DNA of 11,906 bases from JBBQZO01 sp038207625 (GCA_038207625.1 JBBQZO010000068.1:1-11906), one strand, 5' to 3'; positions 1 to 7,281 are shown, counted from the stretch's first letter. The notes: generated by a model from the letters alone, not told the origin. A program made the numbers and translations.

Positions 1-238
1 CGGCACCGGCGTGGCCACGGCCGGCGCCGGCGCGCTGATGGTCGCTTGCAACGGCGGCGACTGGTACAAGGTCGATTCACTGACCGGCAACCTGATCAGC
101 TCCGGCAACAACGGCCTGACCATGTACGACCTGGGCGCGCAGGTCGCCACCGTGCCGGAACCGGAGGCGTATGCGCTGCTGCTGGCCGGCTTGGGTGTGC
201 TGGGCGGTCTGGCGCGCCGGCGTCGCCGCACCGCCTGA
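1..238 (+). CDS. PEP-CTERM sorting-domain protein, C-terminal fragment
   Basis: This is the 3' end of an exported protein; the reading frame is open from base 2 and the true start lies left of the window. The last 28 residues are a PEP-CTERM signal: a VPEP motif, a hydrophobic stretch (AYALLLAGLGVLGGLA) and a terminal arginine cluster (RRRRR). In the known PEP-CTERM/exosortase system such tails hold the protein in the inner membrane, where exosortase cleaves it for surface export, often in exopolysaccharide-producing Gram-negatives. The part before the tail is rich in Gly, Ala and Asn, with no domain I can name (it contains GGDWYKVDSLTGNL, which resembles repeat-type extracellular proteins). 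A GTG at 11 is in frame but is unlikely to be the start, because no signal peptide would precede the tail. It is followed by its own terminator and has no evident link to the arginine genes. Confidence 0.85.
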   Translation, partial: GTGVATAGAGALMVACNGGDWYKVDSLTGNLISSGNNGLTMYDLGAQVATVPEPEAYALLLAGLGVLGGLARRRRRTA

Positions 239-264
239 TCGGGCGCTGTCCGCACGCTTCTACC

Positions 265-289
265 AAGGCACCTTCGGGTGCCTTTTTTT
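265..289 (+). terminator. Rho-independent terminator after the PEP-CTERM gene
   Basis: An 8-bp perfect stem, AAGGCACC (265-272) and GGTGCCTT (277-284), closes a TTCG tetraloop (273-276) and runs into a seven-T tract (283-289). This is a textbook intrinsic terminator 26 bases after the stop codon. The minus-strand side has no T-tract after the hairpin, so it appears to work in one direction. It isolates the downstream GntR gene from transcription of the PEP-CTERM gene. Confidence 0.93.
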
Positions 290-425
290 ATGTGCGTGCG
301 GCGCGCAAGGCGACGCTTTGGACAAGCGCGAAATCACACCAGAGTCGCCGCCGCAGATGCCACCTCAGAGTGCGCATTTCCTCACATTCTGTCGCGTCCG
401 GCACCCCGAAATACGACAAGCGCGT

Positions 426-431
426 TACAAT
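426..431 (+). promoter_or_regulatory. possible -10 element of the GntR-family gene
   Basis: TACAAT matches the sigma70 -10 consensus at five of six positions. It sits 37 bases before the possible leader ORF and 72 bases before the GntR start, in the only AT-richer part of this gap. No good -35 hexamer lies 16-18 bases upstream (that stretch reads ACCCCG), so any promoter here would be weak or activator-dependent. The rest of 290-467 shows nothing I can assign. Confidence 0.25.
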
Positions 432-467
432 AAGTGCACAATTTGCCGTCGACTTCAGAAAGCCGCC

Positions 468-506
468 ATGACCCAGCCATTCCACCGTCAAGCGCTCGCC
501 GCATGA
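468..506 (+). CDS. possible 12-codon leader peptide overlapping the GntR start
   Basis: An ATG at 468 opens a short frame encoding MTQPFHRQALAA. Its TGA at 504-506 overlaps the ATG at 503-505 of the regulator in an ATGA arrangement. A weak purine-rich stretch (AGAAAG, 456-461) lies just before its start, whereas the regulator's own ATG has no recognisable Shine-Dalgarno sequence. The simplest reading is translational coupling: ribosomes finishing the leader restart on the regulator. The peptide has no run of a single amino acid that would suggest classical attenuation. It could also be a chance ORF. Confidence 0.3.
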   Translation: MTQPFHRQALAA

Positions 507-1174
507 CCACGTCAGAACCAAGCAACAAACCGGCACGACCAAAATTGCGCGCCGCCGACGTCGCCTACGACACCGTCGAGAGCATGATCGTGACGCTGCA
601 ATTGAAACCGGGCGCGCCCATCGTCGAAGCCTCGTTGATCGAATCGACGGGACTCGGACGCACGCCCTTGCGCGAAGCGCTGATGCGCATGTCCTCCAAC
701 GGCCTGATCGTGCAACTGCCGCGCCGCGGCCTGATCGTCAGCGATATCGAGGCCGCCGCCCACCTGACCGTGATTGAAACGCGCCGCGTGCTCGAACGCC
801 TGATCGCCACCAGCGCCGCGCGCCGCGCCACGCCGCAGCAACGCAAGGACCTGCTCACGTGCGCCAAGAAGATGCAGACGGCCGCCAAGAAGAGCGATCT
901 GGCTGCCTATATGGCGGCCGACCAGGCGCTCGACCATGTGGTGCATGACAGCTGCCGCAACCCGTCGGCCGTGTCGGCCGTGGTGCCGCTGATTATCCGC
1001 TGCCGACGCTTCTGGTATGCGTATCAGCACGAGGGCGACATTGAAGAAGGCGCGAAGTGCCACTATCAGCTCGCCGCAGCGATCGAAGTGGGCGACTCGG
1101 AGGCTGCCGTGACGGCGGCCGATGCGCTGATGGACTATCTGGAATTATTTGCCCGCAAGGTGATCGACGGCTGA
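503..1174 (+). CDS. GntR-family transcriptional regulator, FadR/FCD subfamily
   Basis: A DNA-binding metabolite-responsive regulator of 223 residues, a normal size for the FCD group. The N-terminal winged helix-turn-helix spans about residues 17-80 and contains the GntR signatures LKPG, GRTPLREAL and NGLIVQLPRRGLIV. The C-terminal all-helical FCD ligand-binding domain spans about 85-220. It keeps His residues (H145, H148, H187) and acidic residues at positions where this family usually binds a metal or carboxylate ligand (D140 and D144 are candidates). The start at 503 gives a natural N-terminus; an upstream in-frame GTG at 434 would lie almost on top of the TACAAT box and adds a segment that does not look GntR-like. 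The gene is convergent with the arginine succinyltransferase operon. Control of that operon is possible, but the sequence does not show it. FCD regulators commonly sense small organic or amino acids. Confidence 0.93.
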   Translation: MTTSEPSNKPARPKLRAADVAYDTVESMIVTLQLKPGAPIVEASLIESTGLGRTPLREALMRMSSNGLIVQLPRRGLIVSDIEAAAHLTVIETRRVLERLIATSAARRATPQQRKDLLTCAKKMQTAAKKSDLAAYMAADQALDHVVHDSCRNPSAVSAVVPLIIRCRRFWYAYQHEGDIEEGAKCHYQLAAAIEVGDSEAAVTAADALMDYLELFARKVIDG

Positions 1175-1185
1175 CGCCCCCAGGC

Positions 1186-1211
1186 GCAGTTGGCGCGCGC
1201 GCGCCAACTGC
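1186..1211. repeat. perfect 26-bp palindrome after the GntR gene
   Basis: The sequence GCAGTTGGCGCGC is followed immediately by its exact reverse complement. It starts 12 bases after the GntR stop codon. In RNA it would form a very stable GC-rich hairpin on either strand. No T-tract follows on either side, so it is not a standard intrinsic terminator. It may be a transcript-end stabiliser or a Rho-assisted stop at this convergent junction, or a binding site for a dimeric protein. Confidence 0.6.
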
Positions 1212-1245
1212 TGCGTACGCACGGCCGGCGGCCGCGCGCTTCCTG

Positions 1246-1271
1246 CAACGCCACGCACACGCGTGGCGTTG
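1246..1271 (-). terminator. hairpin abutting the astE stop codon, likely operon end
   Basis: An 11-bp perfect stem, CAACGCCACGC (1246-1256) with GCGTGGCGTTG (1261-1271), encloses an ACAC loop (GTGT on the transcribed strand). It begins at the base next to the astE stop codon (1272-1274). There is no U-tract after it in the minus direction, so intrinsic termination would be inefficient. Stabilisation of the operon's 3' end or Rho-dependent termination fits better. Being symmetrical, it could also act on plus-strand transcripts from the regulator. Confidence 0.45.
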
Positions 1272-2285
1272 TTACGACTGACGCACCACCATCAGGCCGG
1301 CGCGCAAGCCGACCCGCACATCCGGGTTGGGAAACACCACCAGCTCTTCGGCGTGCTTGACCGTATAGACCGTCTCGCCATCGGTGGCGATCACGGCGCC
1401 TTGGGCCAGCGCAGTGAAATTTTGCGTATTGCGATCGAACGCCATGCGGAAATCGTCCGACAGTTTCAGCACTTCCTGCGCCACCTTGAACACATGCGAT
1501 GCGATGCGGGCCGGCTGCTTGCCAGCGCCACGCAGCAGGCCATCCAGCGCCGCCGCCACGTCATCAAACTGACGCAGATCGTTTTCACCCAACACGCCCA
1601 CCCGGCCCAATTCGACCGTGCTGGCGGCGGCCGCGCAATGCTCGGCCGAGTAGTAGCTATAGGTGCCGGCCGAGGCCGGATTCATGATGATCGCGCCGAT
1701 CGCCGCCTGTCCCAGCCAGTCGATTAGCTCGCGCTTGGCCGGCTCGGCGATCAAATCGGCCACGATCGCAAACGTCGGATACACCGATGGGCGGATCGCC
1801 GTGTGCAAATCGAGGTGCCAGCGCACTGGCCCGGCGTCGCTGAAGAACGCGTCGGTGGCGGCGATCAGTACATCGGCACGCGCCGCTTCCGCCGCCTCGG
1901 CCAAGGTGCCGCGCTGAGGGCGGAACATGCGATTCAAGTCGGCATCGATGAAGCGCTTGCCGGCCGCGATCGCATCGATATTGCCGACACAAACCATCAG
2001 ATCAACCGCCAGCGCCCCCGGGTCGAGCGCCAGCGCGTCGAGCAGGTGCGCGAGCACCTCGATCGGGCCCGTTTCATCGCCATGCACACCGACCGACACC
2101 AGCACGCTGGCGCGCGCGCTGCCGGCGGCACCCTTGATCTGCAGGATGCCGCGCGCCGGCTGCGTGACGGCAAACCCGGCGTCCACGAAACGCTGGACCA
2201 CCAGGCCAAAGTCGGCCTCGGCCAGCGCGCGCACTGCCGGGGGCAGTGCGGCGCCGCTCACGCCCTTGTTGGCGATATCGCTCAT
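1272..2285 (-). CDS. astE: succinylglutamate desuccinylase AstE
   Basis: This enzyme catalyses the last step of the arginine succinyltransferase pathway: N2-succinylglutamate plus water gives succinate and glutamate, in the cytoplasm. The 337-residue protein belongs to the zinc carboxypeptidase-like AstE/AspA family. Visible zinc-site residues are H68 and E71 in GVHGDETGP and H161 in HLDLHTAIR; E225 in VELGRVG is the expected general base. DLNRMF (116-121) is the conserved substrate-site motif. The start at 2285 is chosen because its ATG overlaps the glutamate dehydrogenase TGA as ATGA, which implies translational coupling. An in-frame ATG 36 bases upstream would add twelve residues (MGLVGSGHLRGG) unlike the family. 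The length is close to, slightly longer than, the E. coli protein (about 320 residues). It is the last gene of the operon and is followed directly by a hairpin. Confidence 0.95.
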   Translation of the reverse strand: MSDIANKGVSGAALPPAVRALAEADFGLVVQRFVDAGFAVTQPARGILQIKGAAGSARASVLVSVGVHGDETGPIEVLAHLLDALALDPGALAVDLMVCVGNIDAIAAGKRFIDADLNRMFRPQRGTLAEAAEAARADVLIAATDAFFSDAGPVRWHLDLHTAIRPSVYPTFAIVADLIAEPAKRELIDWLGQAAIGAIIMNPASAGTYSYYSAEHCAAAASTVELGRVGVLGENDLRQFDDVAAALDGLLRGAGKQPARIASHVFKVAQEVLKLSDDFRMAFDRNTQNFTALAQGAVIATDGETVYTVKHAEELVVFPNPDVRVGLRAGLMVVRQS

Positions 2286-5200
2286 GCCGCCACGGAGGTG
2301 GCCGCTTCCGACAAGGCCCACACGTCCAGCATCGCCTGCTCGAGGTCATGCGCGGGCGCGTAGCCGGACAAGCCCATCGTGTTGGTCACCAGTTCGACGG
2401 CGTCGCTGGTGTTGTTGCCGCCGCCCGAATGGGCCAGCACTTGCGTCAGCAAACGCTGCTGGGTGCGCCGCAGGGCTTGCTGCGCATAGTTGCGCAGTTG
2501 CGCTTGCGAAGCGCTGTGCGGCTTGATCTTCAGGCCCCGCTCCAGCGTATCGATGCCGGCCTGGGCGCGCAGCGCCATGCCAACTTGCAGGAACTGCGCC
2601 AGCGTCATGCCGGCCGGACGGTGCACCGACACGGCCGCGAACAGGAAGGTGGCCACGCCTTCGATCGCGTCGACCGATTTCCACGCTTGCACGAAGCTCG
2701 GCGCCAGCGCCGGGTAGGCATCGCTTTCCGTGTCGGCGTTGGCCGGCATCAGTTGCTCGACCATGTCCGGATTGCTGAACAAGCGGGTCAGCTCGTCCAT
2801 GCCGCCGGCGCCACGCTGCATGTCGGCAGGCACCGACAGCACGCCTTCGATGACCGCTTTGAGCAGCACGCGGGTACGCGCATCGACCTTGATCGACACC
2901 ACGCGCGGCACTTTCAATGCGCAGGCGTCGAGTGAATTGAACACCGGCGCCAGATGCAGCGCGGCCCAGGCCTGGCCCCACGCGCACATCACGTCCGCTT
3001 CGTCGACCGCATGTTCGATGGCCAGTTCGCGCACCATCAGCGGACCGCAGCGGTTGATCACTTCATTGGCCAGCACGGTCGCCAGGATGGCGTTGGCCAG
3101 CGGGTGATCGAGCGCGCTGCGGGTGGCCACCAGCGCTTGCGGGAAGTATGGCTCAAGCACCGACTCGGCCCAGCGTTGTTCCAGCAACGGCAGCGCCGAC
3201 AGGATGCGCTTGAAGCGGTTCTTCACGTTGGCGATCACGACCGCCAGTTCCGGCGTCGTCAGGCCGCGCCCGTCGGCCTTGCGACGCGCCAGTTCCGCAT
3301 CGGTCGGCAACTGCTCCAGTTCGCGCGAGAGCGCGCCTTCGGCATTCAATTCCGTGATCAGGGCGGCGTAGCTATCAACAACGGCGCCGTCGGCCTGCGC
3401 TTGCAGTTCGCGCACCAGCAAATGGGTTTGCTGTTCGTTGTCGCGCAGGACCAGGTTTTCAATGTCGCTGGTCATGTCGAGCAGGATGCGGTTGCGGTCC
3501 GCTTCGCTCAATTCGCCCGCGTTGACTTCGGTGTCGAGCCAGATCTTGACGTTCACTTCATGGTCCGAGCAATCCACGCCGGCCGAATTGTCGATCGCAT
3601 CGGTGAAGATGTGACCGCCCGCCAGCGCAAATTCGATACGGCCGAACTGGGTTGCGCCCAGATTGCCGCCTTCGGAGACGACCTTGCAGCGCAACTGGTT
3701 GCCATCGACGCGGATGTTGTCGTTGGCGCGGTCCTTGACCTGGGCATGCGACTCGGTGGACGCCTTGATGTAGGTGCCGATACCGCCGTTGTAGAACAGG
3801 TCGACCGGCGCCTTCAGGATGCGGTGCATCAGTTCTTCCGGCGGCAATGACGTCTCTTCGATGTCGAGCGCCGAGCGGATCTGCGCCGACAGTTCGATCG
3901 AACGGGCCGAACGCGGGAACACGCCGCCGCCGGCCGAGATCAGCTCCTTGTTGTAGTCTTCCCATGACGAACGGGGCAGCGCGAACATGCGCTCGCGCTC
4001 GGCGAACGAGACGGCCACATCCGGCGTCGGGTCGAGGAAAATGTGGCGATGGTCGAACGCGGCCAACACCTTCAGTTGGCGCGACAGCAGCGCGCCGTTG
4101 CCGAACACGTCGCCCGACATGTCGCCCACGCCGACCATGGTGATCGGGGTGGCGTGGATGTCGGTATCAAGTTCGTAGAAATGGCGCTTGACCGCTTCGA
4201 ACGCGCCCTTGGCGGTGATACCCATTTTCTTGTGATCGTAGCCGTTCGAGCCGCCCGACGCGAACGCGTCGCCCAGCCAGAAACCGCGCTGCACGGCGAT
4301 GCCGTTGGCGATGTCGGAGAAGGTTGCCGTGCCTTTGTCGGCCGCCACAACCAGGTAAGGATCGTCCTGGTCGTAACGCACGGTGTCAGCTGGTGGCACG
4401 ATCGCGCCGCGCACACGGTTGTCGGTCATTTCCAGCAAGCTGGCGATGAACAGACGGTAGACTGCTTCGCCTTCAGCGGCGATGGTCTCGCGCACTGCGT
4501 CTTTGGGCATCATCTTGCACACGAAACCACCCTTGGCACCGGCCGGCACGATCACGGCATTTTTGACCATCTGCGCCTTGACCAGGCCAAGCACTTCGGT
4601 GCGGTAGTCTTCCATCCGGTCGGACCAGCGCAGGCCGCCGCGCGCAACCGGGCCGCCGCGCAGATGCAGACCTTCGAAGCGGCGCGAGAACACGAAAATT
4701 TCGCGGAACGGACGCGGTTCCGGCACCAGCGCCAGATTGCTGGTGTCGAATTTGAAGATGATCTTGTCGCCTTGCTGGTCGTTCTGGAAGTAGTTGGTGC
4801 GCAGCGTGGCCAGCATCAGGTCGATCAGCGCGGTCAGGATTTCCTCAGTGTCGGCGTGGTTCACGGCGGCGATGCGGCCCTTGAACGCGGCGATCGCGAT
4901 GCCGGCCGCTTCGCGCTGGGCGTCGCTGCGGCTTGGATCGAAACGCAGCATGAACGCGTCCACCAGATCCTTGACGAAGGCTGGCTGGCGGCGCAGGCAA
5001 TCGGCCATGTAGCGCACCGAGAACTTGCTGCCGGTCTGGCGCCAGTAGCTGATGTAGGAGCGGATCAGTTGCACTTCGCGGGTGCGCAGACCGCCTTCGA
5101 TGACCAGGCCGTTCAGGCGGCCGTCTTCGGCTTCGTCGTTGATCAAAGAGGCAAACAGTTCCTGCGCCACGGCGACCACGTTCGGCTGCGCCAGTTTGGC

Positions 5201-6997
5201 CGAGCTTTCAAGGTCGGCCGCCAGGCAGGTCACGAAGTGACGCTTGCCGTCCAGCGTAGGGATCGAATAAGTCTGTTCGCGGTCGATCGCGACGCCGGCG
5301 TTTTGCAACGCCGGCAGGATGCGCGACAGCGACGGCACCTTGTCGACCGAGTACAGGCGGATGGTGCCGCGCGCGGCATCGTCGCCCACTTCCACGCGCA
5401 CTGCGACGCGCGCGGTGTCGGCGTGGGTCAGGATCGCGCCCAGGTCGCGAAACGCGACGGCTGGCGAAGTCGACGCAACGTAGTTGACCGGCAGCGTCGC
5501 GCACAGCTTGCGCAGGCTTGAGCGCAGCGGCAGTTCAAACACTGTGTCGGCCAGCGCCGAGAAGGTGTCGTGCCAGCCGTCCAGCACCGCCAGCAACGGT
5601 TGCTGGATGTCGGTGCCCAGGTCGAGCGGATTGCGCGCGGCATGGGCAATCAGGTAGACGCGTGCCAGCGGGCCGTCGGCCACCAGCGTTTGCGAGCGCA
5701 CGTCGGTGGCGCCCGAGCTGTTGCGCAGTGCTTGCGCCAGGCTGGCGGCGACACTGGCGCTGTAGCGCTCGCGCGGCATGTAGACCAGCACGTTCAGGTG
5801 GCGCGCGTAGACGTCGCGGCGGGCGAATACTTTGGCGCGCGGCTGCTTGTACAGCGACACGACTGAGCTGCAAACTTGTGCCAGCCATTCTGGCTCGGCT
5901 TCCAATGCTTCGGTGCGTGGCAAGGACTCAAGGATTTCGAGGAATTTCTCGGCGCGGAAGCCTTCCTGGCGCACGCCGGCCAGCGACAGCACCTTGGCGA
6001 CGCGACCGCGCGCAAACGGCAGGCGCGCCAGCGGCGTGGCGGTGGCCGCGCGGGTGAACAGGCCGACGAAGCAATGCTCGCCCAGCACGGCGCCTTGCGC
6101 GTCGGTGTTGCGCACGCCGATGAAGTCGAGCGGCTGGTCGCGGTGCAGCGTGCCGGCCACGTCGGCCTTGACGATCGACAGCGTGTCGAGGCGCTTGGAC
6201 AGGGTCTCGAAGTCGCCCGGGATGTTGGCCAGGCAGGTGCCGTACACCGGATGGCTGGTGTCTTGCAGCACGCCGATGCGGCTAGGGATGTCGCGTTCGA
6301 GTTCGCGCACGCCGGCTTTGACGACGTAGTAGGCGTAGCCGAACGGCTCGAAGCCTTCGTTCTTGGCCCACTCGAGGAAAGCGGCCACTTCCTGGCCTTC
6401 GGCGCCATGCACCGCGGCCGCTGCAGCCACGCCGGTCAGGCGGTCGGCCATCGCGACGGCGTCGCGGCGCACCACGGCGGCGTCGCGCGCCACCATTTGC
6501 AGCGTGGCCACCAAGCCGGCCAGATCGTCGCCTTCGAGGTCTTCGGCCAGCAGGCACAGTACATACGATTCGAGCTTGTCGCCCGCTTCGCCAACGGCCA
6601 CGGCGACGCCGTCGGTGCGGCGCACGGCCAGCACCGCGTTCATCACGGCGCTGACGGAGGCGCGCTGTTTGTGCAGCGCCATCACGATCGAGTCAACCAG
6701 ATACGGCATGTCGTCATTGAGAATCAAGAGTGCGGTCGCCATGCCACCACGGCCGTCGGCGTAACGCAGTTGCGCGATCTGGCAACCGTCGGCGGCGCGT
6801 TTGGCCGCCTGCGAGAAACCGTCCCACAACACCGGCACCAAACTGGCGGGCACGGTGCCGGCCAGGTCTTCCTCGTCCAGCGCGCCCAGCCAGGCGGCAA
6901 TCAAGGCCCCGATCTGGCCGGTTTGGTCAGCGGCGGGTTTGCTCGCGCCGACCAGTTCAAGTGTCTGTGTACGCAAATCTTGTGGCAGTTGTTTCAT
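2282..6997 (-). CDS. gdhB: NAD-dependent glutamate dehydrogenase, large (180-kDa) type
   Basis: Oxidatively deaminates glutamate to 2-oxoglutarate and NH3 with NAD+, in the cytoplasm. At 1571 residues it belongs to the giant bacterial GDH family (the Pseudomonas GdhB and Streptomyces enzymes are about 1600-1650). Residues 1 to about 730 are the long N-terminal regulatory region with ACT-like repeats. The catalytic core runs from about 735 to 1240, with substrate-site RGGPVARGGLRWSDR (780-794), K807 and K812, the catalytic-lysine motif PAGAKGGF (K822), and an NAD-binding glycine motif GVGDMSGDVFGNG (956-968). The remainder is the helical C-terminal domain. GGAG at 7005-7008 lies seven bases before the ATG and supports this start. 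Its position between astB and astE is notable: it recycles pathway glutamate into the 2-oxoglutarate that AstC needs. P. aeruginosa GdhB is known to be linked to arginine use, but its gene lies outside the aru operon. The symbol follows that homologue. I see no truncation or frameshift. Confidence 0.96.
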   Translation of the reverse strand: MKQLPQDLRTQTLELVGASKPAADQTGQIGALIAAWLGALDEEDLAGTVPASLVPVLWDGFSQAAKRAADGCQIAQLRYADGRGGMATALLILNDDMPYLVDSIVMALHKQRASVSAVMNAVLAVRRTDGVAVAVGEAGDKLESYVLCLLAEDLEGDDLAGLVATLQMVARDAAVVRRDAVAMADRLTGVAAAAAVHGAEGQEVAAFLEWAKNEGFEPFGYAYYVVKAGVRELERDIPSRIGVLQDTSHPVYGTCLANIPGDFETLSKRLDTLSIVKADVAGTLHRDQPLDFIGVRNTDAQGAVLGEHCFVGLFTRAATATPLARLPFARGRVAKVLSLAGVRQEGFRAEKFLEILESLPRTEALEAEPEWLAQVCSSVVSLYKQPRAKVFARRDVYARHLNVLVYMPRERYSASVAASLAQALRNSSGATDVRSQTLVADGPLARVYLIAHAARNPLDLGTDIQQPLLAVLDGWHDTFSALADTVFELPLRSSLRKLCATLPVNYVASTSPAVAFRDLGAILTHADTARVAVRVEVGDDAARGTIRLYSVDKVPSLSRILPALQNAGVAIDREQTYSIPTLDGKRHFVTCLAADLESSAKLAQPNVVAVAQELFASLINDEAEDGRLNGLVIEGGLRTREVQLIRSYISYWRQTGSKFSVRYMADCLRRQPAFVKDLVDAFMLRFDPSRSDAQREAAGIAIAAFKGRIAAVNHADTEEILTALIDLMLATLRTNYFQNDQQGDKIIFKFDTSNLALVPEPRPFREIFVFSRRFEGLHLRGGPVARGGLRWSDRMEDYRTEVLGLVKAQMVKNAVIVPAGAKGGFVCKMMPKDAVRETIAAEGEAVYRLFIASLLEMTDNRVRGAIVPPADTVRYDQDDPYLVVAADKGTATFSDIANGIAVQRGFWLGDAFASGGSNGYDHKKMGITAKGAFEAVKRHFYELDTDIHATPITMVGVGDMSGDVFGNGALLSRQLKVLAAFDHRHIFLDPTPDVAVSFAERERMFALPRSSWEDYNKELISAGGGVFPRSARSIELSAQIRSALDIEETSLPPEELMHRILKAPVDLFYNGGIGTYIKASTESHAQVKDRANDNIRVDGNQLRCKVVSEGGNLGATQFGRIEFALAGGHIFTDAIDNSAGVDCSDHEVNVKIWLDTEVNAGELSEADRNRILLDMTSDIENLVLRDNEQQTHLLVRELQAQADGAVVDSYAALITELNAEGALSRELEQLPTDAELARRKADGRGLTTPELAVVIANVKNRFKRILSALPLLEQRWAESVLEPYFPQALVATRSALDHPLANAILATVLANEVINRCGPLMVRELAIEHAVDEADVMCAWGQAWAALHLAPVFNSLDACALKVPRVVSIKVDARTRVLLKAVIEGVLSVPADMQRGAGGMDELTRLFSNPDMVEQLMPANADTESDAYPALAPSFVQAWKSVDAIEGVATFLFAAVSVHRPAGMTLAQFLQVGMALRAQAGIDTLERGLKIKPHSASQAQLRNYAQQALRRTQQRLLTQVLAHSGGGNNTSDAVELVTNTMGLSGYAPAHDLEQAMLDVWALSEAATSVAA

Positions 6998-7069
6998 CTT
7001 GTTTCTCCAGTATTTGTATTCGCTCGCAGCCGCGCCAGCTTGTGGCCGCGCGGCAGTGACTCATAAGGA

Positions 7070-7086
7070 GACAGGGGTCGCCTGTC
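7070..7086. other. short hairpin in the gdhB leader
   Basis: GACAGG (7070-7075) and CCTGTC (7081-7086) form a 6-bp perfect stem around a five-base loop. On the minus strand it lies just after the T-rich end of the neighbouring terminator-like hairpin and about 72 bases before the gdhB start. No T-tract follows it in the minus direction. It may be part of a folded leader, or a worn palindromic repeat carrying a GGGGTC core. Confidence 0.3.
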
Positions 7087-7087
7087 C

Positions 7088-7117
7088 AAAAATAATGACT
7101 TCCCAAACGGCGGAAGT
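7088..7117 (-). terminator. terminator-like (attenuator-like) hairpin in the gdhB leader
   Basis: Read on the minus strand, ACTTCC (7117-7112) pairs with GGAAGT (7103-7098) around an eight-base loop, followed by CATTATTTTT (7097-7088). A 6-bp stem plus a T-rich tail is the layout of a weak intrinsic terminator. It sits after the candidate gdhB promoter and before the gdhB ribosome binding site, so it could reduce read-through into gdhB or end astB transcripts. The stem is short and only half GC, so strength is doubtful. Confidence 0.35.
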
Positions 7118-7245
7118 GTGTCTCGATACATCGCTCAGAATTCGCGTCTCGCCCCCGCGTGTGCGCAGGGCCGGCGAGCCGCAAATCACCCAAAAATCGT
7201 GTTCGGGAGGCGCCTGGCATCACATGGGCCGGCGGCGCTGCCCGT

Positions 7246-7274
7246 ATTAGAACAGTTTACCTAAACAGAATCAA
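7246..7274 (-). promoter_or_regulatory. candidate sigma70 promoter for gdhB-astE, with a palindrome in the spacer
   Basis: On the minus strand TTGATT (7274-7269, four of six matches to the -35) and TCTAAT (7251-7246, five of six to the -10) are separated by exactly 17 bases. The -35 begins eight bases after the astB stop codon, in the AT-rich first part of the 284-bp gap. The expected transcript start is near 7239, which gives a leader of about 240 nt before the gdhB ATG. The spacer holds an inverted repeat, GTTTA-CC-TAAAC on the plus strand (7255-7266), well placed to be an operator. This suggests gdhB-astE can be transcribed apart from the rest of the operon. Confidence 0.5.
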
Positions 7275-7281
7275 ACCAGCG

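Noticed and set aside
434..502. GTG at 434 as the GntR start, adding 23 residues.
   Set aside because: It has no ribosome binding site, lies right behind a possible -10 box, and the extension does not resemble the family N-terminus. The ATG at 503 gives a standard length.
4043..5521. A 492-codon open frame on the plus strand opposite gdhB, and similar long frames at 7159-8640, 8713-9852, 10199-11239 and 5876-7066.
   Set aside because: They mirror the real minus-strand genes in high-GC DNA. Their translations are rich in Arg, His, Gln and Ala without recognisable domains, and the opposite strand carries complete enzymes with catalytic motifs.
7021..7045. A sigma54-like promoter on the minus strand near TGGCGCGGCTGCGAGC.
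   Set aside because: The GG and GC elements are 11 bases apart instead of 10 and the match outside them is poor. In GC-rich sequence this is expected by chance.
6957..7223. An 88-codon minus-strand ORF covering the gdhB leader.
   Set aside because: It has no ribosome binding site or recognisable domain, and it overlaps the gdhB start in another frame. It is better explained as non-coding leader.
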